Shown here: in pieces, positions 44,817 through 53,768 of the stretch | How the letters are laid out: each line of letters starts with the position of its first letter | Numbering within the stretch: the first letter of the stretch is position 1 | Source: JBBRSD01 sp038245725 | Lineage (GTDB): Bacteria > Actinomycetota > Coriobacteriia > Anaerosomatales > JAAXUF01 | Assembly: GCA_038245725.1 (NCBI GenBank) | Contig: JBBRSD010000003.1 | Coordinates: 1-64,000, forward strand | Length of the DNA stretch: 64,000 nt | Direction of reading: 5' to 3' | The notes under the pieces: generated by a model | Seen by the model: only the letters and a program-made list of their open reading frames with translations | Told to the model about the DNA's origin: nothing | The model's database searches: none | Translations under genes and position numbers: made by a program

Positions 44817-45746
44817 ATGCCGCTTATCACCATCATCGTCCCAAGCTACAACGAAGAGCCCGCGCTCTTGCAGTTTCATGCTGAGCTGGCACGTGTGGCC
44901 GCGACGATGGCCGAAGTCGCCTTCGAGTTCCTCTATATCGATGACGGTTCGACTGATGACACGCTTGCGCTGATCAAGCGCCTGCGCGAGAACGACCCCC
45001 GCGTGCGCTTCGTTTCCTTTTCGCGAAACTTCGGCAAAGAGGCCGCGATGTCGGCCGGACTCAAGTCCGCACGGGGCGACTACGTCGCCGTGCTCGACGC
45101 CGACCTGCAGGATCCGCCGAGCCTGTTGCCCGAGATGTATCGCGCTGTCACCGAAGAGGGCTTCGATTGCGCGGCCGCGCGTAGAACGACGCGCGACGGG
45201 GAGAGCCGAGTTCGCTCCTTCTTCGCCGAGAGCTTCTACCGCGTGTTCAACCGCATGTCCGATACGGAACTGGTGAGCGGCGCGCGGGACTTCCGGCTGA
45301 TGTCCCGGCAGATGGTCGATGCGATTCTGACGCTGTGCGAGACGAACCGGTTCTCCAAAGGGCTGTTCAGTTGGGTCGGCTTCACGACGAAATGGATCGA
45401 ATACAAGAACGTCGAGCGGGTGAGCGGGACGACGAAGTGGTCCTTTTTCGGCCTGGTCCGCTATTCGATCGAAGGGTTCGTCAACTTCTCTACCGCTCCG
45501 CTCTCGCTCGCCTCGGCCCTGGGCTTCCTCTTCTGTTTCGTTGCCATCGTCTGGATTCTGGTGATTGTTGTGCGGACCATGGTGTTCGGCAACGGGGTGC
45601 CCGGGTGGTCGTCGCTCGCGTGCATCGTGTTGTTCTCGAGTGGCATGCAGTTTCTCACCATCGGAATCCTCGGTCAGTATGTGGCCCGCACGTATCTCGA
45701 GTCGAAACATCGGCCCACATTCGTCGTGCGCGAGACTGAGGAGTAG
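44817..45746 (+). CDS. Family 2 glycosyltransferase with C-terminal membrane helices (GtrB-like)
   Basis: A 309-residue enzyme that transfers a sugar to polyprenyl phosphate. The GT2 fold shows IIVPSYNEE, FLYIDDGSTDDT, the metal-binding DADLQDPPSLLPEM and, later, FRLMSRQMVDAI. Two membrane helices follow (SLASALGFLFCFVAIVWILVIVV and WSSLACIVLFSSGMQFLTIGILGQYVA). It is the middle gene of the GtrA-GtrB-YfhO block, with only three bases to the next start. Confidence 0.93.
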   Translation: MPLITIIVPSYNEEPALLQFHAELARVAATMAEVAFEFLYIDDGSTDDTLALIKRLRENDPRVRFVSFSRNFGKEAAMSAGLKSARGDYVAVLDADLQDPPSLLPEMYRAVTEEGFDCAAARRTTRDGESRVRSFFAESFYRVFNRMSDTELVSGARDFRLMSRQMVDAILTLCETNRFSKGLFSWVGFTTKWIEYKNVERVSGTTKWSFFGLVRYSIEGFVNFSTAPLSLASALGFLFCFVAIVWILVIVVRTMVFGNGVPGWSSLACIVLFSSGMQFLTIGILGQYVARTYLESKHRPTFVVRETEE

Positions 45747-45748
45747 CG

Positions 45749-48649
45749 CTGAGCAATCCAGCGCGACAGACCGACGAGGCCGCGCGTCCTCGCGACCGTC
45801 ACACAGCCGCTGGGTGGTTTGCGTGCGCGGCAGCCTTGCTTGCGGTGGCTGTCTTGGTCTACGGCAATCTCGCGATCAACCACTCGTCGAACGTCTGGCG
45901 AACTGACGGCCTCACGCAGCACTTCCCGGCGTTCTACCACTTCAATCAGCTCGTTCGCAGGTTTCTGCATCACCCGGGTCGCGGTTTCGAACTCTGGTCG
46001 TGGAATCTCGGCATGGGCGGCGACAACCTCGGCGCGCTTTCGTACTACATGTCCGATCCGTTCGCGTTTCTGAGCCTCGTCTTCCCGATGCGCGCCCTCG
46101 AGTACGCCTATGAGTGGATATTCTTCGCGCGCGTCTTCGCGGCAGGCCTCGCCGCCTACGCATACCTGCTTGGAATGCGGTACGCGCGGTACCCATCGAT
46201 TCTGGGCAGTCTGATCTACACGTTTACGATGTTCTCGATGCTGACCGCGCTGCGGCATCCCTATTTCGCCGACGCGATGGTCTTCTTCCCGCTGATTCTG
46301 CTGGGAATAGAACATTCTCTTGCACGGCGTCGACCGTACGTGCTCATCGCAGCGGTCTTCCTTTCCGCAGTGAGCAATTTCTATTTCTTCTACCAGATGA
46401 CGATCATTGCGATCATCTACGGCGTCGTTCGCTACTTCGAGATCACGCCGAGCCGATTGCGCTTCCGTCGCTTCGCCATCTCGACGCTTATTGTCGGTGG
46501 GATCTTCGCGCTCGGGACCGTGCTGGCTGCGTTCATGCTGGAGCCGGCCCTCGCTGAGTTCTTTGCGAGTTCACGAGCCGGAACAAGCCAGCCTGTGCCG
46601 TTTCTGTACGAGCTGACCGCTTACCGCAACTTCATTTCGGCCCTTACCTCCAACAGTGCTGCCGACCACGAGATGTATGCGGGTTACTCGATTCTGGGTC
46701 TTCTGGTGCTGCCTGCGCTCTACATGCGCCGAAAGAACCTGACGCTCAAATTCATGCTCGCGCTCTTTCCTCTGCTGCTGGTGTTTCCTTACTTCGGCAA
46801 GGTGTTCAACGGCTTCGCTTTCCCCAGCTACCGCTTTCTGTTCATGTGGCCGCTCTTCCTCGGCGCCGCGGTCGCCTCGCTGCTCTCCGCCAACCGGGCG
46901 TTTTCGCGTCGCGAGCTCGCGTGGATGTTCTTCGGACTCGTCGGATACTCGCTTCTGGTTGTTGCTGCGGCGCCAACGCCAGGGGCCAGCTTCATCCTCC
47001 CGCTCTTCCTTGGCGTGCTCATGTGGGCGCTGTTCGCGTTCGAGACCCTCGGCATCTACCTCCATAGACGCGACGCGAGCGAATCTGCCGAGCAACCCGG
47101 CACCGGCGGCGCACCACCCGAACGCCCACAGCGCAACTATTCGCTCACGCTGCGTCTCGGCGTGGCGCTGCTCGTGGTCGCGGGCATCGGGTACGTGGCG
47201 TGGTGCGCGTACGATCCCTCCACGGGCCACGCGCTCGACAACTTCGTCGCGTACGGAAATGTCCTGGCGTCGTTCGAGCAAGATCAAGGGGCTCACGCAC
47301 GGTCGTCTTCCGGCGATGGCTTCTTCCGGGTTGAGAAACAGGATGACGTCTACGGGTCCAGCCGTTGGGTCACGGCCAGCAACGACGCCCTCGTGCAGGA
47401 CTTCAACGGCACGGCGTACTACTACTCGGTCATGAACGGTTCGCTCTTCCAGTACCTGCGCTCCGTTGACGATCGCTCGATGCGGGCCGCCTACGACTTC
47501 ACCGGTTTCGACGATCGCGCGTCCCTCGAGACCCTGAACGGAGTCCGCTACTACATCGCCTCCAACATTGCGACGCAGTATGTCCCGTTCGGGTTCGACG
47601 AGGTCTCCCACGACCAGAGTTCGACGGTGTATCAAAACCGCTACGCGCTTCCGCTCGGCTACGTGTACCATTCGGCGATCGCCTCGAGCACGTACGCGCT
47701 GATGTCGCCGCTTGATCGTCAGCAGACCATGCTGCAATGCGTCGTTGTCGACGATGGCGTGGCACCTGATGTGCCCCGCATCTCCCCGGACACCGGGATC
47801 CGATCGGTTCCCCATTCGGTGGGCCCGATGGCGAACACGATCTGGGACCCGGGTGTCACGCGAATCGGTACGACCGCCAGCGGCGGCGGCGTCCTCGTGA
47901 GCTTCCCGCGGGTCCCGGGCGCGGAACTCTACATCGACCTCACTGGCCTCAAGTACCGCCTCAACGGCCCTGATGCCGATACACGCGAGAAGAACCCCGC
48001 GACAGTGCCGGACGACCCGGGCTCGTCTCCGGCCACGGCATATCTGAGCACTGACGTGCCGATGCACCTGGCATTCGGCACTACCGGACCATCCAAGATT
48101 GAGCGCGATGAAGCACCGGGCTATCCGTACTTCTGGGACGACAACTCGGCGCTCGTGAACCTCGGCTACTTCCCGAAGGGGACCGATCTGGCGCACATCC
48201 GCGTCGTAGAGACCGCCACCGTCGAGGCGAGCGACATCCAGGTCTACGCCATCCCCATGGACACCTTCGCCGAGCAGGTCGGGCGGCTCGCCGCCGAGGG
48301 GATGCACGATGTCCGCATCGGCGTGAACCGTGTGAGCGGCAACGTTACGTCGCACGGGAGCGGCGTGCTCTTCTTGAGCATTCCGTACAACACCGGATGG
48401 AGCGCGAAGGTGGACGGCTCTCCGGCGCAGATCGTTAAGGCCAACGTCGGTTTCCTCGGCATACCGGTTACCGGCGGCGAACACCACGTCGAGCTGAGCT
48501 ACTTCACGCCGGGATTGATTCCCGGACTCGCGCTGAGCGGGCTCGCGCTCGCGGGCGTGATATCGCTCGTGACCGGCTGGGAACTCTACCACGTGAGACG
48601 CCGGCGGCGCATCGCAGAAGGGCTTGTTTCACCTGCCGACGGGCACTGA
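45749..48649 (+). CDS. YfhO-family membrane protein (glycosylation-associated), probable CTG start
   Basis: A large polytopic protein of the YfhO/GT-C-like group: many membrane helices in residues 20-480, such as WFACAAALLAVAVLVYGNLAI and YPSILGSLIYTFTMFSMLTALRHPYF, and a soluble beta-rich C-terminal half. The frame is open upstream of the TTG at 45836 and would need that residue run to complete its first membrane helix. GAGGAG at 45738-45743 is followed five bases later by CTG 45749; no ATG, GTG or TTG lies between. CTG is rare, so 45836 is the conservative start. It probably transfers a sugar from polyprenyl phosphate to a surface acceptor. Confidence 0.78.
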   Translation: MSNPARQTDEAARPRDRHTAAGWFACAAALLAVAVLVYGNLAINHSSNVWRTDGLTQHFPAFYHFNQLVRRFLHHPGRGFELWSWNLGMGGDNLGALSYYMSDPFAFLSLVFPMRALEYAYEWIFFARVFAAGLAAYAYLLGMRYARYPSILGSLIYTFTMFSMLTALRHPYFADAMVFFPLILLGIEHSLARRRPYVLIAAVFLSAVSNFYFFYQMTIIAIIYGVVRYFEITPSRLRFRRFAISTLIVGGIFALGTVLAAFMLEPALAEFFASSRAGTSQPVPFLYELTAYRNFISALTSNSAADHEMYAGYSILGLLVLPALYMRRKNLTLKFMLALFPLLLVFPYFGKVFNGFAFPSYRFLFMWPLFLGAAVASLLSANRAFSRRELAWMFFGLVGYSLLVVAAAPTPGASFILPLFLGVLMWALFAFETLGIYLHRRDASESAEQPGTGGAPPERPQRNYSLTLRLGVALLVVAGIGYVAWCAYDPSTGHALDNFVAYGNVLASFEQDQGAHARSSSGDGFFRVEKQDDVYGSSRWVTASNDALVQDFNGTAYYYSVMNGSLFQYLRSVDDRSMRAAYDFTGFDDRASLETLNGVRYYIASNIATQYVPFGFDEVSHDQSSTVYQNRYALPLGYVYHSAIASSTYALMSPLDRQQTMLQCVVVDDGVAPDVPRISPDTGIRSVPHSVGPMANTIWDPGVTRIGTTASGGGVLVSFPRVPGAELYIDLTGLKYRLNGPDADTREKNPATVPDDPGSSPATAYLSTDVPMHLAFGTTGPSKIERDEAPGYPYFWDDNSALVNLGYFPKGTDLAHIRVVETATVEASDIQVYAIPMDTFAEQVGRLAAEGMHDVRIGVNRVSGNVTSHGSGVLFLSIPYNTGWSAKVDGSPAQIVKANVGFLGIPVTGGEHHVELSYFTPGLIPGLALSGLALAGVISLVTGWELYHVRRRRRIAEGLVSPADGH

Positions 48650-48655
48650 GACAGT

Positions 48656-48707
48656 CAACGGACCGCCGGTTGACCGCGTGGATTCCACCACGAACGGCGG
48701 TTCGTTG
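48656..48707 (+). terminator. Long hairpin after the GtrA-GtrB-YfhO block
   Basis: CAACGGACCGCCG pairs with CGGCGGTTCGTTG over 13 bp with one G-U. The 26-base interior can form a second hairpin, CGTGG/CCACG. There is no U-tract, so it may be a terminator or a processed structure. Confidence 0.5.
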
Positions 48708-48870
48708 TGATGCGTCTCGGCACGCTCCTTGCGACCAGGACCGGCAGGCTCCGCGGCGTGTCCGCTCAAGGTCGCGTGCGGGGCTGGCGATACAGGTGAC
48801 AGTGGTATCGTTCGAGGTTGGAAACGCGTCGCCTGAGAACGGTCCGGCGCGGCGCGAAACAGGAGGTCGT

Positions 48871-50094
48871 GTGCTGGGTTTGATGAAGCACCGGGAGCGT
48901 ATCAGCGCGGTCGCAGGGGCGCTCGCGCTTATTGCCGCGCTCGCGTTCGTGCCGGTCCTTGCGAACGCAGCGCCTTCGACCGCTGTGATCAAGGACAAGA
49001 AGGCCGCTCAGGCCGCGATCCTGACCGATATCGACGCCATGCGGATCGACCTGCAGGAGCGAACCGACCGGCTCACGTCGATCGGGCACGACATGCAGGA
49101 CGCGCAAACCGAGATAGACCAGGTCACAGCCCAGCTCGCCGCGGTCGACACCCAGCTCCAGAACGCAAAGACCGCGCTCGCAGACCGCGCAGCCGCGCTG
49201 TACCGCAGCGACCGTGTGGGGCTGCTGGAACTGCTCCTGGGATCTCGCAACATCGAGGACCTGATCGTTCGCACGCACTACCTGCTGCTCGTCAGCGAGC
49301 AGGACGCGAACATGCTCAACGACTACCGCCTGACCCGATCGGAAAGCGCGTGGCTGCAAGACAGCCTCAACCGCCGAATGACCAGACTGCAGGCTTTGCA
49401 AGCGCAGGCTGACGCGCAGCGCTCAGCGATCGACACCGACATCGCGAAGGCGACGGCACGCGCCCAAGTGATCGGCGCGGACATCAATACGCTCCTGTAC
49501 CAGCAACAAGTCGCGAAGCAGGCTCAGACGCAGACATCCGGCGGCGGCGGGACCGGCACCGACCAGTTCGATCCCAACACGCTCATCACCGAGACGAACT
49601 TTCGCTCGCAGGACATGACTGCCAGCGAGATCCAGACGTGGCTCGGGAAGCAACAGGGAAGGCTCGCTTCCTACAGCGGACTCGACTACGCAGGCCGGAG
49701 CAAGACGGCGGCCGAGATGATCGCTGACGCCGGCAAGCATTTCAACATCAGTCCGCGCGTCATCCTCGTCACGCTTCAGAAGGAGCAGTCACTGCTGAGC
49801 GCCACGAGCCCGAGCCAGAACGCCTTGAACTGGGCGATGGGCTGTGGCAAGACCGACAGCCGGACGATCATGAAGTACAAAGGCTTCGGCAAGCAGATCT
49901 GGTGGGGCGCCCAAAAGCTCGACAAGAACTCCAAGCCGTGGCACTCCGGCATCAGCCTTCCTATCGACGGCAGCACGGTCTACCCGACGAATGCCGCCAC
50001 GTATTCGCAGTACAAGTACACGCCGCACTTCCGCGGGACTCACTCGTTCTGGACCCTCTGGGTGCGCTACTTCTTCACCAGCCCGTCGAAGTAG
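48871..50094 (+). CDS. Secreted coiled-coil protein with lysozyme-like C-terminal domain
   Basis: A 407-residue exported protein. Signal peptide (ERISAVAGALALIAALAFVPVLANA), a CwlO/PcsB-like coiled coil at about 45-220 (QAAILTDIDAMRIDLQERTDRLTSIGHDMQDAQTEIDQVTAQLAAVD and LLGSRNIEDLIVRTHYLLLVSEQD), a Gly/Thr linker, and a domain reading FNISPRVILVTLQKEQSLLSATSP, NALNWAMGCGKTDS and FGKQIWWGAQKLDKNSKPW. The QKEQ Glu is a candidate catalytic residue as in lysozyme-fold enzymes. GTG 48871 has AGGAGG four bases upstream. The C-terminal assignment is by pattern memory only. Confidence 0.75.
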   Translation: MLGLMKHRERISAVAGALALIAALAFVPVLANAAPSTAVIKDKKAAQAAILTDIDAMRIDLQERTDRLTSIGHDMQDAQTEIDQVTAQLAAVDTQLQNAKTALADRAAALYRSDRVGLLELLLGSRNIEDLIVRTHYLLLVSEQDANMLNDYRLTRSESAWLQDSLNRRMTRLQALQAQADAQRSAIDTDIAKATARAQVIGADINTLLYQQQVAKQAQTQTSGGGGTGTDQFDPNTLITETNFRSQDMTASEIQTWLGKQQGRLASYSGLDYAGRSKTAAEMIADAGKHFNISPRVILVTLQKEQSLLSATSPSQNALNWAMGCGKTDSRTIMKYKGFGKQIWWGAQKLDKNSKPWHSGISLPIDGSTVYPTNAATYSQYKYTPHFRGTHSFWTLWVRYFFTSPSK

Positions 50095-50123
50095 CCCTGC
50101 CCTAAGACCGCCGAGAACACACC

Positions 50124-50150
50124 GAAGCCCCCGCATCCCGCAGGGGCTTC
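50124..50150. terminator. Bidirectional terminator
   Basis: GAAGCCCC (50124-50131) and GGGGCTTC (50143-50150) pair across an 11-base loop, between the coiled-coil gene and the convergent HD-GYP-like gene. Confidence 0.65.
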
Positions 50151-50175
50151 GTCATTCCAGTCATCGCGGCGCGTC

Positions 50176-51666
50176 CTACAGGTACTGCCAGACGTCGTCC
50201 ACGCCGGCTTCGGTCGCGGCGACACAGCGGTCCACCTTGTGCAGCGGCTTACCGGTCGTGGTATCGACCAGTCGCAGGTCGAGGATCTCGGGCGACTCGA
50301 ACCAACGCCCGTCGGCGTCGATGAGCATCTTCACGCGCGGGTGCAACAGGTCGTCGTTGTTCACGCGGTAAACGACTGCGGTTGTGTTGTCCTCGAGCAT
50401 CACGACAGCACCCATCGGGTAGATGCCGAGCATCGCGACGAGCGCCTTCGTGATGTTGGGCTCGTAGGCCTTGCCGCGGCCCTGCATGAGCACGGCGAGC
50501 GCCTTGTCGGGCCGAATCTCGCGCCGGAACGGCCGTGTCGTCGTCATGGCGTCGTACGCGTCGCAGACCGCGACGACCTTGCTGAAGAGATGCTGCTCTG
50601 AGCCTGTCGTATCGGGATAGCCGAGAAGGTCGTGGCGCTGGTGGTGCTCGTATGCCACGATCATCGGCATCTTGTCCTCGAGCTGGATGCGTTTGAGGAG
50701 GTCGGCGCCTTCCTCGCTGTGCCTCTTGACGAGCGTCCATTCCTCGGCCGTCAGCGGGCCGGCTTTCATGAGGATGTCCTCCGGGATGCGCACCTTGCCG
50801 ATATCGTAGAGCAGCCCCGCAAGGCCGAGCGAGCGGATCTCTTCCTGGTTGAGACCCAGCGCCGAGCCCAGCGAGATCGCGAGGATGCAGACGTTTATGG
50901 AGTGGTTGAGCGTGTAGTCGTCGTGTCCCTTGATCGCGGTGAGGCCGAGCACGGCGGCGGGATCCTGCAGCAGGTTGTCGAGCATCGATTCGACGACGCG
51001 CTGCAGCGGACCGAGCTCCATCGCGCGGCCGAGCTTGGCCTGCATCTCGACGTCGCGCATCGCGCCCAGGCCCGCGTCGTAGCTCTCGCGGGCGCGAGCC
51101 CGGACCTCGCGGTTGCGCTGCTCGTTGCCGGTGTCTTCCAGCGTGGTGGTCTCTGCGACGGTGATCGAATGGACGCCGCGGGCCTCGAGGAACGCGCGCG
51201 CAGACTCGATGTCGGCGACGTCATCGGCCTCGATGAGTTCGACGAGCACGGCAGCCTCGGCGGCGGTCGTCATGGCCGTGACAGTGACCGCGGAGATGCC
51301 GCGGGAAAGCAGCTCCTCGACGAGCTTGGCGTACGTGGCGCTCTCTTCCGAGAAGATCTGGTTCTCGACGAAGACGGTGCCCTTGTAGATGTTGATGGTG
51401 ACCTCGTCGAAGCCGAAACCCGACAGCCCGCGCATCGCCGAGACGAACGCGGCGAGCGACTGCGCGACCGACGGGTGCGACGTGGGGTACAGCGCGGCGT
51501 TGGCGTGTGCGACGGCGAGCGAGCGCACGAGCTGACGTGCGCGCTCGAGCTTCTCGGGAGTGGCGAACGGTGCCTCGACGGCCACGAATCCGCTCGCCTC
51601 GGCGGCGAGTTCGGAAGGGCCGGCTAGAGGGCCTTCGTCTTCCGGGCGGTACGGCATGTCGGTCAC
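50176..51666 (-). CDS. HD-GYP-like protein with degenerate HD motif and an unassigned N-terminal domain
   Basis: A 496-residue protein. Residues ~40-175 form an unassigned domain that also starts the neighbouring HEAT protein (LYPTSHPSVAQSLAAFVSAM, ending GVHSITVAETTTLED). Residues ~230-400 resemble HD-GYP domains: GLAGLLYDIGKVRIPEDIL and AYEHHQRHDLLGYPD, then VCDAYDAMTTTRPFR. The HD dyad reads Y287-D288, so the first metal-binding His is lost; the GYP-like part is kept. It may be a non-catalytic c-di-GMP binder or a weak phosphodiesterase. GTG 51666 overlaps the upstream gene's stop by GTGA, giving a coupled pair. Confidence 0.85.
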   Translation of the reverse strand: MTDMPYRPEDEGPLAGPSELAAEASGFVAVEAPFATPEKLERARQLVRSLAVAHANAALYPTSHPSVAQSLAAFVSAMRGLSGFGFDEVTINIYKGTVFVENQIFSEESATYAKLVEELLSRGISAVTVTAMTTAAEAAVLVELIEADDVADIESARAFLEARGVHSITVAETTTLEDTGNEQRNREVRARARESYDAGLGAMRDVEMQAKLGRAMELGPLQRVVESMLDNLLQDPAAVLGLTAIKGHDDYTLNHSINVCILAISLGSALGLNQEEIRSLGLAGLLYDIGKVRIPEDILMKAGPLTAEEWTLVKRHSEEGADLLKRIQLEDKMPMIVAYEHHQRHDLLGYPDTTGSEQHLFSKVVAVCDAYDAMTTTRPFRREIRPDKALAVLMQGRGKAYEPNITKALVAMLGIYPMGAVVMLEDNTTAVVYRVNNDDLLHPRVKMLIDADGRWFESPEILDLRLVDTTTGKPLHKVDRCVAATEAGVDDVWQYL

Positions 51667-53561
51667 AACGGGTCAGCTCCTTCGGCTGTGGAATGGCTGT
51701 GGATGTTCGCGAGCGCCTGACGCGCGCGAGTACGCAGTTCTCTGGTCTTTCTGCCCATGACGAGCTTGCGGTCGGCGGTCCGTCGCAGAGCCCGTTCGGC
51801 GTCAGGCGTCCCGATCTGCTCGAGCGCGCAGATAATCTCCTTCTTCATCTCGTGCGAGCGCATGATATTGATGTCCTCGAGCGAGCGCATCAGTGCGGGC
51901 ACGGCCGTCTTTGCCTTCACGCGGCCCATCTCGCGGACGGCGAAACGCTGCGTCTCGGGCTCGGGATGGTTCAGCGCCTTGACGAGCGCAGCTGCCGCTT
52001 CAGGCTCCCGGGTGTCGGCAAGCGCCGTAATCGCCGCGAAGCGCACTGTCTCGCTGAGGTTGGCCAGCGCCTGCGACAGGATCGGCACCGTGCGCCGGTC
52101 TCCAAGAGCCGCGAGTGTGCGCATCGTCGCAATGGCGGTTGCCGCGTCATCACCGCGCAGCTTGTTGCGGGCCACACCGATCACCGAGTCGCCCATCGCG
52201 CGCAGGACCGGTCGCAGCAGCGAGCGCTGCGCTTCGCCGGCCCGGTTGCAGGCGGTCAGCAGCGCTTCGGCCCCCGCCGGCCCGGCCGCCGCGAGGATCT
52301 CGCCGGCGATCGCGGCATCGGCGTCGGATGCGATCGCTGTGCACATCTCGGCGAGCACGGCCGGATCGCCGAAGGAGGCGCGCGCGGCCCCCACGGCGTC
52401 GGTGAGCGCGGGCTCGTGAGCGAGCTCGTCGAGGCGCCGCATCGCTTCACGCACCTGCTCGAACGCGCCTCCGCGCGCCGCGCCCGCGAGGCATTCGCCG
52501 ATCGCCCGGGCCGCCTCGGGTTCGGCGTGAACGCGCGAGACCGCGACGGCCGTCGAAAGCGCGCGACCCGCCGAGAGCGCGGGTGACGCGATCGACACTT
52601 GGCGGGCGAGATCGGTGGTGTCTTCCGGGACCGTCATCTCCTCGGCGATCTCGACGGCTGTTGCGGTCGTGATGGCCTCGTCGTCGCCGGCTCGCACAGG
52701 AACGATGAGCGGCTCGATCAGGCGGGCCTTGTCGGCAGGTAAGGGGAGGGCCGCCGCCACGCGACGCGCGTCGGTGGGTGCCTGCGCGGCGACGAGCATC
52801 AGCAGCCTGGCGAGCGCCGCGGGCTTCATGTTCGCCACGATTGAGAGCATGCCCTCCATCCGCGCGCCGTTGCCATCAGCCTTGAGTGAGAACGCGAGCA
52901 CCTTCATGCGCGAGGTCTCGTCGAGCACCATCATCGCGTCGGCGACTCGCGCGATGGCCAGATCCCGGGTCGCGGTCTCGAGGCGGCCGATCGCCTCGGC
53001 GACTTCGTCGTGGCCGGCGCCGTCGGTCTTCTGCCAGCGCTCCGCGGCCTCCACGATCTCGGTTGCGATGTCGTCGAGTGGAGCCGTCATCAGGTCCACT
53101 CCGAGAAGCCCGCTCTCATCGGAGGCGCGAAGCGACACTTCGATGACGGCGATGTGCGAGACGCCGGTCGACATGAGCGCGCTGCGCGGACCGCCGAGCG
53201 AGCGTATCGCCGCCGGCTCGGAGTTCGCGACCGCAACGAAGGCCGCGGTCTCGGCGTCGGTGACGCCCGGGGCGATGATGAGCTGGCCGATCTGCATCGC
53301 GTGCAGCGCCTCCGCGAATGAGACCGACTGCGTGCTGCCGGTCGCGAGCTGGCTGCTGCCGATGCGGAAGCCATGCGGGTCGACGACGATGCGCAGCGGG
53401 CCGGAGGAGCCGATGAGCTCGTTCGCGCGTGCGGTGAACCGCGCGACCGCCTCGGTGGGCAGCGGCGACGTGGACGGGTACAGGCGAGCGGCGCCGGCCG
53501 CAGCCGACAGTAACCGCAGTGCCTCTTCGGCACGCGGGAATCCGTCACATTCAGCGCTCAC
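51663..53561 (-). CDS. HEAT-repeat protein sharing an N-terminal domain with the HD-GYP neighbour
   Basis: A 632-residue cytoplasmic protein. Residues ~10-145 parallel the HD-GYP partner: ARLYPSTSPLPTEAVARF near the start and STGVSHIAVIEVSL at the end. The C-terminal ~200 residues are HEAT-like helical repeats, clearest in DRRTVPILSQALANLSETVRFAAITALADTREPEAAAALVKALNHPEPETQRFAVREMGR. The middle is alanine-rich and helical. No membrane segment. GTG 53561 follows AAAGGAGG. The start of the HD-GYP gene overlaps its stop, so it likely acts with it. Confidence 0.8.
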   Translation of the reverse strand: MSAECDGFPRAEEALRLLSAAAGAARLYPSTSPLPTEAVARFTARANELIGSSGPLRIVVDPHGFRIGSSQLATGSTQSVSFAEALHAMQIGQLIIAPGVTDAETAAFVAVANSEPAAIRSLGGPRSALMSTGVSHIAVIEVSLRASDESGLLGVDLMTAPLDDIATEIVEAAERWQKTDGAGHDEVAEAIGRLETATRDLAIARVADAMMVLDETSRMKVLAFSLKADGNGARMEGMLSIVANMKPAALARLLMLVAAQAPTDARRVAAALPLPADKARLIEPLIVPVRAGDDEAITTATAVEIAEEMTVPEDTTDLARQVSIASPALSAGRALSTAVAVSRVHAEPEAARAIGECLAGAARGGAFEQVREAMRRLDELAHEPALTDAVGAARASFGDPAVLAEMCTAIASDADAAIAGEILAAAGPAGAEALLTACNRAGEAQRSLLRPVLRAMGDSVIGVARNKLRGDDAATAIATMRTLAALGDRRTVPILSQALANLSETVRFAAITALADTREPEAAAALVKALNHPEPETQRFAVREMGRVKAKTAVPALMRSLEDINIMRSHEMKKEIICALEQIGTPDAERALRRTADRKLVMGRKTRELRTRARQALANIHSHSTAEGADPL

Positions 53562-53768
53562 CCGGCCTCCTTTCACCTCTCCGCCTGTGAGGATATATCG
53601 GTCGTCCTCTCCGCGCGCTACACCGAAGCAATGTATTCTTCTCATGGCACGACCCGTGCAGTGTGAGCGCCGTCACACGACACGCGAATCTCGCATATGT
53701 TGCGGTGACGTTCGCGCCGATACGAAGAACAGGATGAGTACAGTCTACTTCCGAAGGCGAGATGGCGC

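Noticed and set aside
46571..48592. A 673-residue minus-strand frame opposite the YfhO-like gene
   Set aside because: Same antisense shadow; the plus-strand frame has membrane helices and family-like motifs.
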